A stretch of DNA of 64,000 nt. Source: Immersiella caudata. Taxonomy: Eukaryota > Ascomycota > Sordariomycetes > Sordariales > Lasiosphaeriaceae. The DNA lies in the NCBI GenBank assembly GCA_030512335.1, contig JAULSU010000003.1, forward strand, positions 3,658,001 to 3,722,000. The letters run 5' to 3'. Within the stretch, counting starts at the first letter, position 1. Every line of letters starts with the position of its first letter. This document shows, piece after piece, positions 32,957-44,718 of the stretch. Below the pieces are notes generated by a model. It had not been told where the DNA came from. It saw nothing but the letters and a program-made list of their open reading frames with translations, and searched no databases. A program made the translations under genes and the position numbers.

Positions 32957-35436
32957 TTACTCCGCTTTCAGTTCCTCTGCAACATTCCGGGCAATCCAGT
33001 CCGCAATGGCCATGGTAGTCACCATAGGATTAACACCACTTGCGCTCGGGAAGACGCTCGCATCCGCAACGTAGACTCCCTCTGCATCCCAGACCTTGCC
33101 CTTGAAGTCGACCACACCAGCACCGGGGTGGCTACTCATTCTGCAAGTGCCCATCTGATGAGCAGAGGTATACGGCGCATAGGGATACCCATTACCCGAT
33201 GCCTTGAGCTTTGCGATCCACGCCGCGAAGTCCGGATCGGTGATGCTGGGGTCAGACAACTTGTCGGTCTTGTTGCGGCGGACAAAAGGCTCTAGTCCTG
33301 TGACAAAAGGATGGATCTCTGTGGCGCCAGAAACATAGCAGATTTTGGCAAGTCCGACCATTCCCTCGAGGATGTGGGCATTGTCGAACGGAGAAATGTG
33401 GTAGTCGACTGCAGGCTTGCCGCTGACGGGGTCGGGGAACACACGGCCTGTATCACGATCCCGGGCTAGAGAGATGAAGCCGGCCATGTGGCGAAGACGA
33501 AGGGCACTGAGCTTGAAGTCGAGACCGCTGCGCCACGGGTAGCCAGACAAGAGAGCATACGGCTGAGCCGGTTGGTCAGCATTCAACACCGACAAGTGAG
33601 AAGATTTGGAGTAAAGGGGTCTTACAAGCATACAGGTCGACTCCAGCTTTGCTCCGTGCCCCTTGCCGTCAAGGTTCTCGAAATTGGTGCACACGCTCGT
33701 GATGATTCCACCTGGCGTTTTAGTCAGCTGCTGGGCTCATAAGCATAAAAAGGGGGTGAGATTCACCTTCCCAGGGTCTGATGTCATCCTCGAATATCGC
33801 AGCGACGAAATTGACGGGATGAACATGCAGGTTACCCCCGATGTGGGGATTCTGGGTTCCAACGTCAGCAACGCGCATCACCCCTGTCTAGACAGGACGA
33901 CTTACCGTCAACCCACTCTTCATCAGCAGCAATGGGCTATTCAACGTGCCAGCCGACACAATAACCTTCTTCGCCTTCACCACCACCTGCCTCTTCGTCC
34001 GCTCCTCCGTCGGACCACTAGCACCACCCGCAGCACCCCTCGACGTCCAAGCCCCCCTAATCCCCACCGCCTTCTTCTCTCCCGTCTCGTCATACTTTTC
34101 ATTCCAAACAATCTTATCGACCGCCAACCCCTCCACAAACTTTGCACCCTTCTTCGCCGCTGCAGGCAACCAGCACACCGCAGGACCCTGCTTCTCCCCG
34201 CTCCCACATCCCAAGTGACAATACCCACACCAATGCTCACCTCCTCCATTATTCTGCGGGCACACAGCAGCGGGCCACCCCAACTTCCTCGACCCCTCGA
34301 GCAAAACCTTGCCGCGATGCGTTTGCTTAACCTTCTCCCCTTCAACCACCCCCATACACTCAAACACCCTATCCAAGCACGCCTGGTACTCCGCCGTCTC
34401 AAAAAACGGCAGCCCATGCTCCTCCGCCCACTCATGCCTTACAAACCCTTGCGTCTGCAGACTCACACTCCAGTTAATCGACCCGCCGCCGCCCCAGCAG
34501 GAGCCCGCGACCAGGTTCAACGAACTGTCCACGCTGCTCAGGACACCATGGTTCTCATACATGTGATACGGACCAGTCGCTTGCGTCATAGGTAACTGCG
34601 AGGCATCAAAGTGATACCCTTTGTCGACAACGAGCACACGATGACCCGCTTCGGCAAGAACCTTGGCAGCTACACCGCCGCCGCAACCGGAGCCGATAAT
34701 GACCACATCTGTCTCAACTACGGCGGGCTGGTCAGCGGAACCGCCGTCGAATTTGAGGAAGTCAAAATCGAATGTCGACTCGGGGAGCTTCCAGTTGGTT
34801 GGCACCGCAGGGAAGCCGGCAGCTTCGGTGAGAAGTGTGCTGTTTTGCAGCCAGACGAGCTTGCCTAGAGTGGTGAACGTTTTGAACAGGACGCGCGGGG
34901 TGCCGAACCAGGACTGTGACCAGCTCTGGAGGAGGGCCTCGCGCTCGGCGAGGGATTGCTCGTGGACCGGGGTGGTGGAGCCGGTTAGGAGGAAGCTTCC
35001 GGCGCGAGTTCTGCGGAGGGGTTACTTATTGTTTACTTTTTAAGGGTTGATGAATAGGTGGGAGGAATTACGAGAGGGCGGTTAGGGCGCCGCCGAGATT
35101 TCGACGGGAGGCTTCCGGGACGGTGGCGAGGGTGCGCCGGACGGCTCCTAGCATGGCAGGGCTCGAGGAGGGGCGTTCCTCGAGGAGGGATTTCAGGAGC
35201 TCGGACGACGGCGGGGAGGCCATCTCGGTGCGGATGCGTGCCGTGGCCTCTTCAAGGGCGTCATTGTCAATGCTACGGTGCGTGCGGGTTGTGCCATCTG
35301 CGGCGGTGGAAGCGGCCGTGATGGACGGGATGACGGCATCGAGCAGGGCCGTGATGACGACCCATTGCGTCGCGTTGAAGTAGTCTCCGGTTGGCGCCGG
35401 AGGGAGAGGCGGCGGGGTGGGTCCAATTTCGGCCAT
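32957..35436 (-). CDS. Long-chain fatty alcohol oxidase (GMC oxidoreductase)
   Basis: FAD enzyme that oxidises long-chain alcohols to aldehydes with O2, usually in peroxisomes or microsomes during alkane and fatty-acid use. Five exons: 35436-35072, 35010-33906, 33851-33767, 33711-33626 and 33562-32957; 748 residues, typical of fungal and plant FAOs. Introns are 61, 54, 55 and 63 nt with GT/AG ends. The start MAEIGPTPPPLP is the ATG at 35434-35436. Exon 1 holds the FAO-specific helical N-terminus. The FAD-binding motif VVIIGSGCGGGVAAKVLAEAG is near residue 225. CWGGGGSINW and the cysteine segment HWCGYCHLGCGSGEKQG are FAO hallmarks. The C-terminal GMC block HQMGTCRMSSHPGAGVVD contains the catalytic His near 682, followed by VADASVFPSASGVNP. 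Intron 4 is stop-free and in frame. Divergent from the ELO elongase. Confidence 0.92.
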
Positions 35437-37042
35437 GTCTTTCAAAGTTGCGGATGCGGTGTGTGGATGCTGGTTCGGCGGCTTATCGATGCCCGGTGAT
35501 TGTGTTTCAATGCATTGCAACTCTCTTCTCAGCAGTTCTCATAACCACTTTCGTGGTTGTTCACGCCACTACCCCCTGAAAACCCCCCATTTGGACGAGC
35601 CTCGGCTGTCTCTCAATCAATCGCGAATCGAACGGTGCTAAGACATCGACCCGAACCCGGATCTTATTTCCCGACGGAAGGGACCGCTCGCCTTGATGTC
35701 CCTGCCAAGCATCTGAATAAGCAACAGAGCCTCAACCAGTCGTGACGACACCCGACATCAGCACAGAACCAAGGGACCGAGATGGTGGGAAGGGGGAACT
35801 TGAAAGATGACTTTGGATCACAAGAAAACCGTCTCTTCGACAGTGTGCATCACGCCAAGACAAATGGCAAAAGCGGAAATATGTGCAGGCAAAAAGCACG
35901 TGAAAAATGTTGAGCTGTGGGGTCTGCCGTCCCGAAATTGTTGAATCCAATTGACGAATCATCGAGGCGCGAATTACCCCGCCATCCGTCCCGCCACTGG
36001 TTCCTGGGGGCTCGATCCAGAAGTCCCAACCGCAAACACCTTTTTTTGACATCTGATTTTGCCATCTGACGTCCACTCTCCGCCGTCAGGGTCCATGCTA
36101 GCTGTGACACCCACCTTCGAGAAGCTGACGCAAGCTGATGGCGCCGGCTCCGCGGTTATCGGCGAAGTTTGCCGAACGCTAACCAGCGTTTTGGTTTGGT
36201 TAACGTTAGCGGGAGATGCCGCGATTTGACACGGGAGCAATCGATGAGAAACCTGCATAGAACTCAGGGTCTTCCGTCCGTTCCTCCGGTGGCACTGGAG
36301 TGCAGCATAACACAAGGGTCCGTTTATCGGCAACGCTTCCTTCCTGCTGCTTCCATTGCAGAGCGAGATTTCATGGATCTCGAAAATCCAGTGATCGCTG
36401 AAATAGGTCGCCTTTGGCGTCCGATCTTAGGATGTCATGGCAGATGATCCTTGCTGCGTCTATCAAAGTGCCCCTCATCAAGGTTCGCAGGCTTCGGTGC
36501 GTTGGGTCTCGATGTGGGGTCCCTACGCCTTGCCATCAATGGCGCTCCTTCGGTCTGCCGGGGCAAACCAGGAGACTGGCGCGTTGGCTTCCGTCGCAAG
36601 TTTCACGGTGTAGCTGGAATATCGGAGCGGTCGCCCACTGAGCGGGCTCCTTGCATCTGGACTGCGGATTCCGGGAGGTTCTTATGACTCTCACTTGAAG
36701 CGTGCCAAATTAGCAAGGAGAGCTTTTTCTCTCTTCGGGCTCGTAAAGACAAGGAAGCCAGGGTCACAGTTCCAATTTCTATTCCCTCGCCTTCTCTGTC
36801 ACTCCTTCCGCCGCGCCACCTTGGTGTACCTGCTGCCGAGGCGCATCCCGCAGTATCCACCCCGGCCTGTCGCGGACGCAGATTGGTCAAGGGACAAATC
36901 CGTTGGGATTTATTCAAATAAACCAAAAAGCGGCCTGACCCAGTGTGCAAGACTTTCTCTCCGGTTCTTCAGCAGGAGCTCAAAAGCCCCCAGCCCAATT
37001 GAGCAGTCGACCTTTGCTGGAAAGCCCTCAAACACTGCAAAG
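35437..37042. other. Divergent intergenic region FAO / ELO elongase
   Basis: About 1.6 kb, probably both promoters. The frame immediately upstream of ELO is open back to 36695 but has no family resemblance and is treated as 5' leader. Nothing else recognised. Confidence 0.5.
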
Positions 37043-38430
37043 ATGGCCTCCGTCTCATTCTCGCTCCCCTCAACCTCGCTGTTCTCCTTCCCTCCCAACA
37101 GCGAGCCGGCCTTTATCGTCCCACCCGCGCCAGGGACCTCCGAGTTTGCGCCTCTTGTTTACATCTCGGACGATGTCTACCAGGCGGCCCTCGACCCCAA
37201 GGTCCCCATCACCATTGCCGCCGTCTATGCCGTCACCGCCAAGCTTCTGAACATCTACAACAAGTCGACCGGTAAGAAGGCGTGGGCTATCAGCAAGACC
37301 ACCGCTTTCAAGTGGTTCGTCGTTGCCCACAATGTCTTCCTCGCCGTTTACTCGGCCTGGACCTTCGTCGGCATGTTTGGCGCTCTCCGCCGCACCATGG
37401 TGAACCCTCTGGGCCCCACTGGCATTTCCGGCTTCGTCGACTCCGTTTGCAAACTCAATGGCCCCGGTGGCTTGGGCAATGCCGTCATCTTTGACGAGGC
37501 AACCGGCACATGGCAGGCTTCTTCCCCGGGCACCTCTCTGTCCGCCAATGGCACCCCCAGCTCCCTAGATATGGGCCGCCTGTGGAATGAGGGCCTTGCT
37601 TTCTACGGCTGGATCTTCTACCTCAGCAAGTTCTACGAGGTCATCGACACCCTGATCATCCTCGCCAAGGGCAAGCTGAGCTCGACCCTCCAGACCTATC
37701 ACCATGCCGGTGCCATGATGTGCATGTGGGCGGGTATGCGCTACATGTCAGCCCCTATCTGGATGTTCGTGTTTGTCAACTCCGGCATCCACGCCATGAT
37801 GGTAAGTTTCTGTGAAAGGGGAGGAAGATTCAAATGACTGACAAAACATGACAGTACACCTACTACACTGTTACGGCGTTCAACATCCGCGTGCCCATCT
37901 TCATCAAGCGCAGCCTTACCACCATGCAGATCACTCAGTTCCTGGTCGGCGCTTCGTACGCCATGGCTCACTCCTTCGTCTCGTACTCGGTTCCTGTCGC
38001 CCTTACGTCGACCCAGGATGCGTCGGCCTCCGCCTCCGCTGCTGCTGGTGCCAACAACGCATCCGCCGCCCCTGCCGCCGGCGTCATTGACAGCATCAAG
38101 GGCACATTTGCCTACAAGACCGTCCCCTGCGTCAGCAACAACGGCGCTACCTTTGCTGTCTGGCTCAACGTTTTCTACCTAGCCCCGTTGACCTACCTCT
38201 TCGTCAGCTTCTTCGTTGAGAGCTACCTTCGCCGCAGCAACGCTGCTGAGAAGAAGGCCGCTGCCAGCAAGAAGAATGGTGCCGCGAGCCGCCGCCTGAG
38301 CAACAACGTCGCAATGGCTGAGAAGGCCGGTTGGGAGGCAGCCAAGAACGTTGAGCGTGAGGTTTATGGCGAGAGCAATGAGGAGGCCATTGCCACCGGC
38401 AAGAAGCGTGTCCTGCGCAACCACCAATAG
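37043..38430 (+). CDS. ELO-family fatty acid elongase (3-ketoacyl-CoA synthase)
   Basis: Integral ER membrane enzyme that condenses malonyl-CoA with long acyl-CoA in fatty-acid elongation. Exons 37043-37801 and 37855-38430, joined in phase 0 across a 53-nt intron (GTAAGT...GACAG); 444 residues. Start chosen at MASVSFSLPSTSLFSF because the upstream open frame lacks ELO-like sequence. The body has the ELO landmarks: KFYEVIDTLIILAKGK, the histidine box TYHHAGAMMCMWAG near residue 219, and HAMMYTYYTV completed by the splice, followed by RSLTTMQITQFLVG. An insert rich in Ala/Ser (TQDASASASAAAGANNAS) precedes the last helices. The C-terminus is Lys/Arg-rich, as in ER membrane proteins. Chain-length preference cannot be read from sequence; the long loop and insert resemble the filamentous-fungal subgroup. 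Confidence 0.92.
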
Positions 38431-40193
38431 ACAAAGCCATCCAGAGGGTGATGGTGAAGTCTCAAGAATTACACGACACAAAGCAACGCGATCACGACGA
38501 CAAAGCCGAAAATGATTAGATTCGGGGGTCTAGACTCTTTATTTCTTTTTGCCCGCCATGCGGCGATTGTGCATCCAAGGCTGGTGGAGGCACGACCCCT
38601 TATTTTGGGTGGAAGGGGTCCAAACACTAGGCTCGAAGAGGTTGGTTCCATGCCGCATCGTGAATGATATTGCGATGTGAGGCACTGGGGGACTCCAGCG
38701 TGAGTGTGGCATCTGAACGCAGGATTTGAATAGAAAGTTATAATGTCTATATACAACAATACTGCAATGATGAGATGGAACGGGATGCGAAATCGATGAG
38801 TTGCAGCGGAGCGGAACGGAATGGATGGCATGCTAATACTCATTAGCGCGGCAAGCATAGCATTTTAAGGACAAGGCTACGAAAAGGAATAGACACGATG
38901 CAACGGCTTTGATATCTGGTTCTCCTTCGCCGTCTGCACTACAGTGCTCCTAATGATCTAATCTACTCTAGCTCCTCCAAGTCGACCTCTTAACAGTCGA
39001 GAAGTCATAGGCGTTGCCATGCTCGCGGATGTGGCGGTTCCCAGGTAATCGGTAAACCTTCATGTGAAGGTGGGAAATTGTGGCTTATCAACGAAGACCG
39101 AAAGGTCGGTCTTCATCTCGATTTCCAAATCTGGCGTTCAGGGACTGAAGCCGAAGAGCGGATCCTCCAGGATATGCCTGCGATTAGATGCTTCTAGACG
39201 TTCGCACTGACTCGTCCTCCGGGGATGTCTTGGTGCACACTTTTTTCCGCCGTGGGGACGCATCATTCCATTGCCGTTGGAACGACTTCCTCTGCAGGGT
39301 GACCCTGTGGGGGATGTTCCCTGGTATACACTGGCCATGAACATGCACGATGCGGAACTTTGTCAGTTGCTGCGTGACGGGGCCTGTGTGCGTTACGTGG
39401 AAGGCCCCTGAACGGGTAAACAAAGCAGCATATAGAGTTATCATTCGCCTTGAAATTGTGGTCATTCCATCCAGTGCAAGCATACACCAAAACTACGGCT
39501 GGCTGGCATGCTACCTGACCCTTTCCAGAATGCAACGACCGTAGTCAATGCGATATTCACCTTCCCCACCTTCCTAGCTGCATCGACGATGACCATCTGG
39601 GCTCTCCCTCATGACCTCTTATTACTCTGTCCAAGCAGTAGAAATCGTGACAACTCACTCCCCTACTGCTCGGTGTCAACTCCAACGCTCTTCCCGATGC
39701 GCCACAATGATGAAGCCAATGCAAACCCAAAAGCACAAAAACAAAACCCCGATGTTCAAACGACATATCGAACGAACTTAACACCCCCTTCCGAAACGCC
39801 TTGCTGCTGCAACGCACCCGCGACCCCAGGAAGATGCCTCCTCTACTCAATCATCCCACGCCCTCCCCCTAAGCCTTCAACGCAGCCACAGCCGGGTATA
39901 ATCGACCCACCCTCCCAACACCACCAAAACTGCTCCAAAAATGCGGGCCAGCTAGACGGCTCATGAAGAGTGTCAACCTGCCAGGTATCATCAAATCGGG
40001 AGTTCCATCCCGGAGTCTATAGTTCCATGCACCTCCTTCTAAAAACGAAAAAATGACAGAAAATGACTCTTCTCTTCGATTTCCCAGAAAACTGCTTCTA
40101 GAGAAGGAAAATCAGGCATCTTTCTCTACTTTTGGCCGTTGCGGTCGTTTCAGATCAGATCCAAAGGAAAATGGTGTGAGTTAGAAACTGAGA
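38431..40193. other. Tail-to-tail region ELO / FYVE gene
   Basis: About 1.76 kb without a supported gene. It contains a perfect 8-bp inverted repeat (39093-39114). Longer frames on both strands show no domain. Confidence 0.5.
39093..39114. repeat. Perfect inverted repeat, possible hairpin
   Basis: GAAGACCG at 39093-39100 and its reverse complement CGGTCTTC at 39107-39114 flank a 6-nt loop AAAGGT. It could form an RNA hairpin in the 3' region; its role is unknown. Confidence 0.5.
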
Positions 40194-41234
40194 TCAGAAG
40201 GTGCTCCAGTGCCAGTCTCTTGGTACACTCTGGGCAGCCTCGGGTGGTTGTGTTGGTGGGAGGCGCATGCCGATGACAGAGGTAGGTGAGGCGATTATAG
40301 GACTGGCAGTGGGGTTGAAGGGATGGTGCTCGGCAAGGTTGCCCTCGGACGAGGTCAGACTGGAGGACTGGCTGTTGGTGCGGCTGCGCCACTCCTTGAA
40401 CTGGGAGTAACAGTGCGCGCAAGCGCGGCTGTTGAAGCCGCGGGGGTTATAGCTGGCGTCCTGGTCGAGCGGGATCTCGAAACGACTGTGGTAGTCGCAG
40501 AAGATGTTGCCACACTTGCGGCAATGGTGGCGGCGCGTGAAGTATGAGAAGTACCTCTTGCATGTTGCGTGATCGCAAACCGGTGACTCGTGGTCGGGCT
40601 ATTATGGATGTTAGCGGGCTGTCCCAATCGCGTATCCTTGACATCGTCGCATGCGCAGAGCGCGATGGGACGACGTCAGTCGGGTGCACAAGCAATGCGC
40701 GGTGTAGATTCAAGACATCTGCAGGGCTTATCTGTAACATACCTTCCAGTGTTTCCGGGTGGGCGCTCCTGTGGGTTTCGGGAACAGGTCGAGATTCCAC
40801 TGGTCATCCACGCACTTTCCACTGTCGCCCGTCGATCTCCTGCTCAACCGGCCCAATGCGCTCAGGCCGCCGAGGCTGATGAAGCTGCTGTTCGGCCGCA
40901 GCGCGCGCTCCTCGGCCCCATCTTCGTCCTCGGGCCCCGGTCGTGATGGTGGTGCCTTCGAGGGAAACTCGGTTGGGCGCAGCACGGCGGGCATATAAAG
41001 CGGGCGGATGGGACGGGCGAGGTAGTTCTTGGGCGACGTTGGCGATGCATTGCCGGACGTGCTGAGGGGGGAGATCTGGGGTTGGTTATTGGCGTTGTTG
41101 TGCTGTGTCGGAATGGGTGGCACCTGCGTGAAGGCGGGCGGCTGCTGGAAGAGTTGGGGGTTTGCTTGTTGCTGCGCATAGTAGACGGATTGCTGCTGGT
41201 CCGGTACGCGGGGCATGACAAAGTCGGTCGCCAT
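40194..41234 (-). CDS. FYVE zinc-finger protein
   Basis: Probable phosphatidylinositol-3-phosphate-binding endosomal or vacuolar protein, 298 residues. Exons 41234-40743 and 40598-40194 with a 144-nt intron (donor GTATGT, acceptor AATAG) in phase 0. The start is the ATG at 41232-41234 (MATDFVMPRVPD). The N-terminal half is a Gln/Pro/Ser-rich disordered region. The splice creates the FYVE WxxD motif (HWKPDHESPVC); it is followed by CKRYFSYFTRRHHCRKCGNI with the R-R-H-H-C-R-K-C-G ligand motif, and by the RAC-type motif SRACAHCYSQF. All eight expected zinc Cys/His positions appear present. The C-terminal part is Ser/Pro/Thr-rich. The missing WxxD in the unspliced frame supports the intron. Divergent from YKT6, also a membrane-traffic gene. 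Confidence 0.88.
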
Positions 41235-43057
41235 GGCAGGCAACTGGTTTTCTACCGTCCTTCTATCGCGTGCTTCTATCGCTCGCTTCTATCGCGGGCG
41301 CCCGATCTCGCAGGTCGGCAAGGGGACCACGGCGTGGCGGGTAGAGCGTGGGCAGTGGGGGTCAGCGAGAGTCGCGTGCGGGCGGCAGCAACAAGCCGTT
41401 GCGAACGAGCAAGCGTCTAGCCCGAGGTCGCCAAAACTAGGGCCGGGTACAGTCTGCAAGTCCTCGAGGTGTCGTGTCGAGAGACTCGAACGGCGCGAGA
41501 ACGAGGCGGACCTGGGGATGGTGGTGCAGAAGATGGAGGAAAGCACCGGGTCGGGCTGGAAGACAGCGTCGGGAAAGACACCTCGAGCTCCCAAGGCCTG
41601 TCCGCTGCCACGGGCGGCGAAGTTACCACTCGGCAATTAGCGGATGGGACTGTGAGACGGCTGGCGTCCTGGGCTGGCGCGGTACAGTCGGGGGGGTCGT
41701 CCTGCAAGACACTGAGTGCCACACCCGAACTAGAAGCCTTTCGAGTTAGAGCCCCGTCAATGAGCCGGTCCGTGTTGCGCAGTGAGGGGGCTTGGCGCTG
41801 GGGTGGTCGACAGTCCTGAGACGGAGACGACTGGCGGGATGTCAGGGTTGGGAACGGCCACGCGAGCTTGTCGGGGCAAGTACAAGCAGCTAAACCTAGA
41901 GAAAGATAGAACGAGTTTACTTTGAAAGTAGCAGGTTGGGCAGGGCCAGCGGGGCGCGAGAGGCAGACTCCCGTCCTTATCACCTCTAGGCCGATTCTTG
42001 TCAGGTATGCCCGGACGGTGGGCACCACCCACAACTAGTCGATGGGCGCCGGGCAAAGGGCGGTGTCGGTGGACCCCGAAGTGAGGAGTGGAAAACCCTG
42101 TCCTTGTTGCCGCTAGCCCAACTTTACCGCAGACTCTACTCAAGGCCGTTTTGGCTGTATTTCTGCGGTATTATGACGCCTCGATCTCAGGGTCCGTGTC
42201 TTATCGCCTGCACATCATCGAGCGCGGATTGCTGATAAGTGAGCGACCGATGACTATTCGCGGGCCCGCTCATTGGATTGGGCGGGGGCGAATGGGCGGG
42301 ACAAGCACGACAAGTAGAGCCGTTACGTGAACCTCAACCCTTGTACGGATGCTTGGGTTCTCGAACGCCTGTCGGCTAATCGGCCAGGGAACACCATCCG
42401 AGAGCCTCTCTCGCGACCAAAGACTGGGGAAGCTGGGCCATCCAGATAAGGTAACGCGAGGAAATGGCAGCTTTTGCTCGACGTGCAATTTAAATACATT
42501 AAAATATGGGGACTGCAGACTGCAGCGAGACATCCTGCGTAGGTCTGGCCTCTGTGTTGACAGAGCCGTTGCATGGGCTCGCCCCTGGTCGGGCGGCACT
42601 GGCACGCGAGTGACTTCCAGTCCAATCAGACCGGCGCCTGGCCCGCGTCTGAGGCTTCCAAGGCGGTGTGAGGGGTTTTGCCGAGGCCGTGCTGAAGCGC
42701 CTCGTTCATTGTCTGCGTCAGCTCAACTTCAATCTTGAAGCCTGCCATTCACACACGGTGGCATTCTATCTTCCAAAGCCCCTCCTCGGTCATAACAACC
42801 CCCACTATCCACCCCACCGCCACATCGAGTGTCGGCGACAGACGTGTGGCGATTTCAACACGGCGAACAAGGTGGATCGGGACTTGACAGTCTCCACAAT
42901 CTGCGACCAGCATCCCGTGCGTTCGACACACCGACGGTGACAACATCGGGTTATCGCCTTCCAGAACCGGCCTGCCGCTCCCGCATCCGCTTGCCGACCG
43001 ACTCTCAGCCTTCTTTCCTATCCAGACCCTGGCCCTTGACCGCCCAAACCGCCCAGC
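41235..43057. other. Divergent intergenic region FYVE gene / YKT6
   Basis: About 1.8 kb holding both promoters. A three-copy 13-bp tandem repeat (41260-41298) lies just upstream of the FYVE start. No gene recognised. Confidence 0.5.
41260..41298. repeat. 13-bp tandem repeat, three copies
   Basis: Units CTTCTATCGCGTG, CTTCTATCGCTCG and CTTCTATCGCGGG in direct succession, 26-64 bp upstream of the FYVE-gene ATG, so probably in its 5' UTR or promoter. Confidence 0.85.
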
Positions 43058-43835
43058 ATGAAGGTTTACTACATCGGCGTACGTATTCCGCGATCGCATC
43101 CTGCGCCGTTTTCGAGGAAGGGCATCTGTTGACCAGGGGACTAGGTTCTCGACAACACCAAGCAGCCGGCGATCCAGCTATGCGGCGAGCACGAGCTCAG
43201 CGACTTTTCGCGCTTCACAAGGAACGAATATGGAAACTTCATGACCATGATTAGCAAAACGGTGGCGGAACGGACCAGGCCAGGTCAAAGGCAGAGCGTC
43301 ACAGAGCAAGGTGCGTTCCCAGAGTGCGCCTCCCCGTTGTCAATAGACATTTGCTGACTTACCTGTCCAGACTACGTGGTGCACTGCTATGCCCGGTCCG
43401 AGGGCGTCGCTGGTGTCATCATCACCAAGGATTACCCGAATATCGCCGCTCACAGCGTCCTCTCGAAGCTGATGGACGAGTTCCTCGCCGAGAAGCCGCT
43501 CGCTTCGATACAAGGAAAGACAAAGGATAACGAGGTTCCATTCCCAAAGCTGAAGGAGTACATCGTCAAGTACCAAGACTCCAACGAGGCGAGCAGCATC
43601 GCCAAGATCCAACAGGAACTGGACGAGACCAAGATTGTCCTGCACAAGGCTATTGACAGCGTATGTGCAGCCCGCGTGAATGCCCGAGGCAGGACCCATG
43701 CTGACCCCCTTTCAGGTCCTCCAAAGAGGAGAGAAGCTGGACGACTTGGTCGCCAAGAGCGGAGATCTCAGCGCACAGAGCAAGGCCTTCTACAAGACGG
43801 CCAAGAAACAGAACTCTTGCTGCGTTGTCATGTAA
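43058..43835 (+). CDS. ykt6: SNARE protein YKT6
   Basis: Lipid-anchored R-SNARE used in ER-Golgi, intra-Golgi, endosomal and vacuolar fusion. Four exons: 43058-43078, 43145-43310, 43371-43660 and 43716-43835; 198 residues, the normal YKT6 length. Introns are 66, 60, 55 nt; the first comes after only seven codons (MKVYYIG). The longin domain fills about residues 1-130 (VLDNTKQPAIQLCGEH, DYVVHCYARSEGVAGVIITK). The SNARE motif follows with the zero-layer Arg in VLQRGEKLDDLV after IQQELDETKIVLHKAID. The C-terminus is CCVVM: the last four residues CVVM form a CAAX farnesylation box and the preceding Cys is the palmitoylation site. The exon structure is internally consistent in phase throughout. 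Confidence 0.97.
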
Positions 43836-44668
43836 TTTGCCATTAGGGGGCCAAACAGCGTGGCCTATAATGGTTCGATGTTGGACATTGAATATGCACA
43901 GATATCCATTTTGCGCTCGCGGAGTTCCGGAGTGAGACAATTATTCGCGTTGTATACGAAGCCGAGACCATCTGGTGTATGAAGAGGAGCCGACATATCC
44001 TTAGAGGGCAGTTAATACAGAGCCTTGGACGATGGTGTTTCGTCGTGAGTAACGGACTTGACTCGGTTTCTGATGGCTCATCCTTGACATGAGTCGACCT
44101 GCCGCCGTTTGAAGTGATCCGAAAAGGTTGAAACCGCTGCGAGTGGGCTGGCAAGCCTTTCCAAAGGATTGTGAAAGTAAAGTGGGTAGACTGAAACCAT
44201 GGGGGGCGTGAGGCTGATAATAGCAGTCCATAGCGGCTCCTCGATGCATAATTCAGGATCCAGTTATCCATATCTCGAGCATATCGCGGCTCCGTCGGGT
44301 ACGTACCCCTCAACCCGGTGAAACACTCTCCACTCCCCGCCGCTACAAAAAATGCCGTACCGAGAACGAAGCACGTGCATTGACAGACCGCCATTAGGCC
44401 GCCCCTCTTGAAGATTACAGCGTCTCATCAGAGATCGAGAGACGTGCCCGATCGCTATATCCATCCGCCGCAACATTTTCGACATCCAGATTTTCCTGCG
44501 TCATGGATCGCTGAAGTAATAAGCAGATCAGATCTTTACGATGTCGATTCTTACCCCTTTGCCCCTTTTGCGGTTCTAGGGTCGCAAAGCGTCGTAGCCA
44601 TTCCGCTCCGGCGACCCCATTTGGGAAGGTCGTCGGCCGACCAGCGGAGTTGAAAGACCTGCGCTGTG

Positions 44669-44673
44669 ATTGG
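44669..44673 (-). promoter_or_regulatory. CCAAT box
   Basis: ATTGG on the plus strand in TGTGATTGGCC; a candidate site for the CCAAT-binding (Hap) complex. Paired with a second box 45 bp away. Confidence 0.3.
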
Positions 44674-44713
44674 CCCCGACAATTTGAGTGAAGAAGGTTA
44701 TCGGAGTGCTCTG

Positions 44714-44718
44714 ATTGG
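44714..44718 (-). promoter_or_regulatory. CCAAT box
   Basis: ATTGG in CTGATTGGCC, same orientation and flanks as the box at 44669, suggesting a real pair rather than chance. Confidence 0.3.

Noticed and set aside
33663..34595. 310-codon plus-strand frame
   Set aside because: Antisense to the well-supported fatty alcohol oxidase exons; Arg/Pro/Leu-rich shadow with no domain.
36695..37042. N-terminal extension of the ELO elongase by an upstream open frame
   Set aside because: The frame has no stop, but the sequence is unlike any ELO N-terminus; the ATG at 37043 gives the normal length.
43843..44394. 183-codon minus-strand frame with a hydrophobic start (MAVCQCTCFVLGTAFFVAAG)
   Set aside because: Looks like a signal peptide at first, but the rest is Ser/Arg/Pro-rich without family resemblance and lies antisense to the YKT6 3' UTR.
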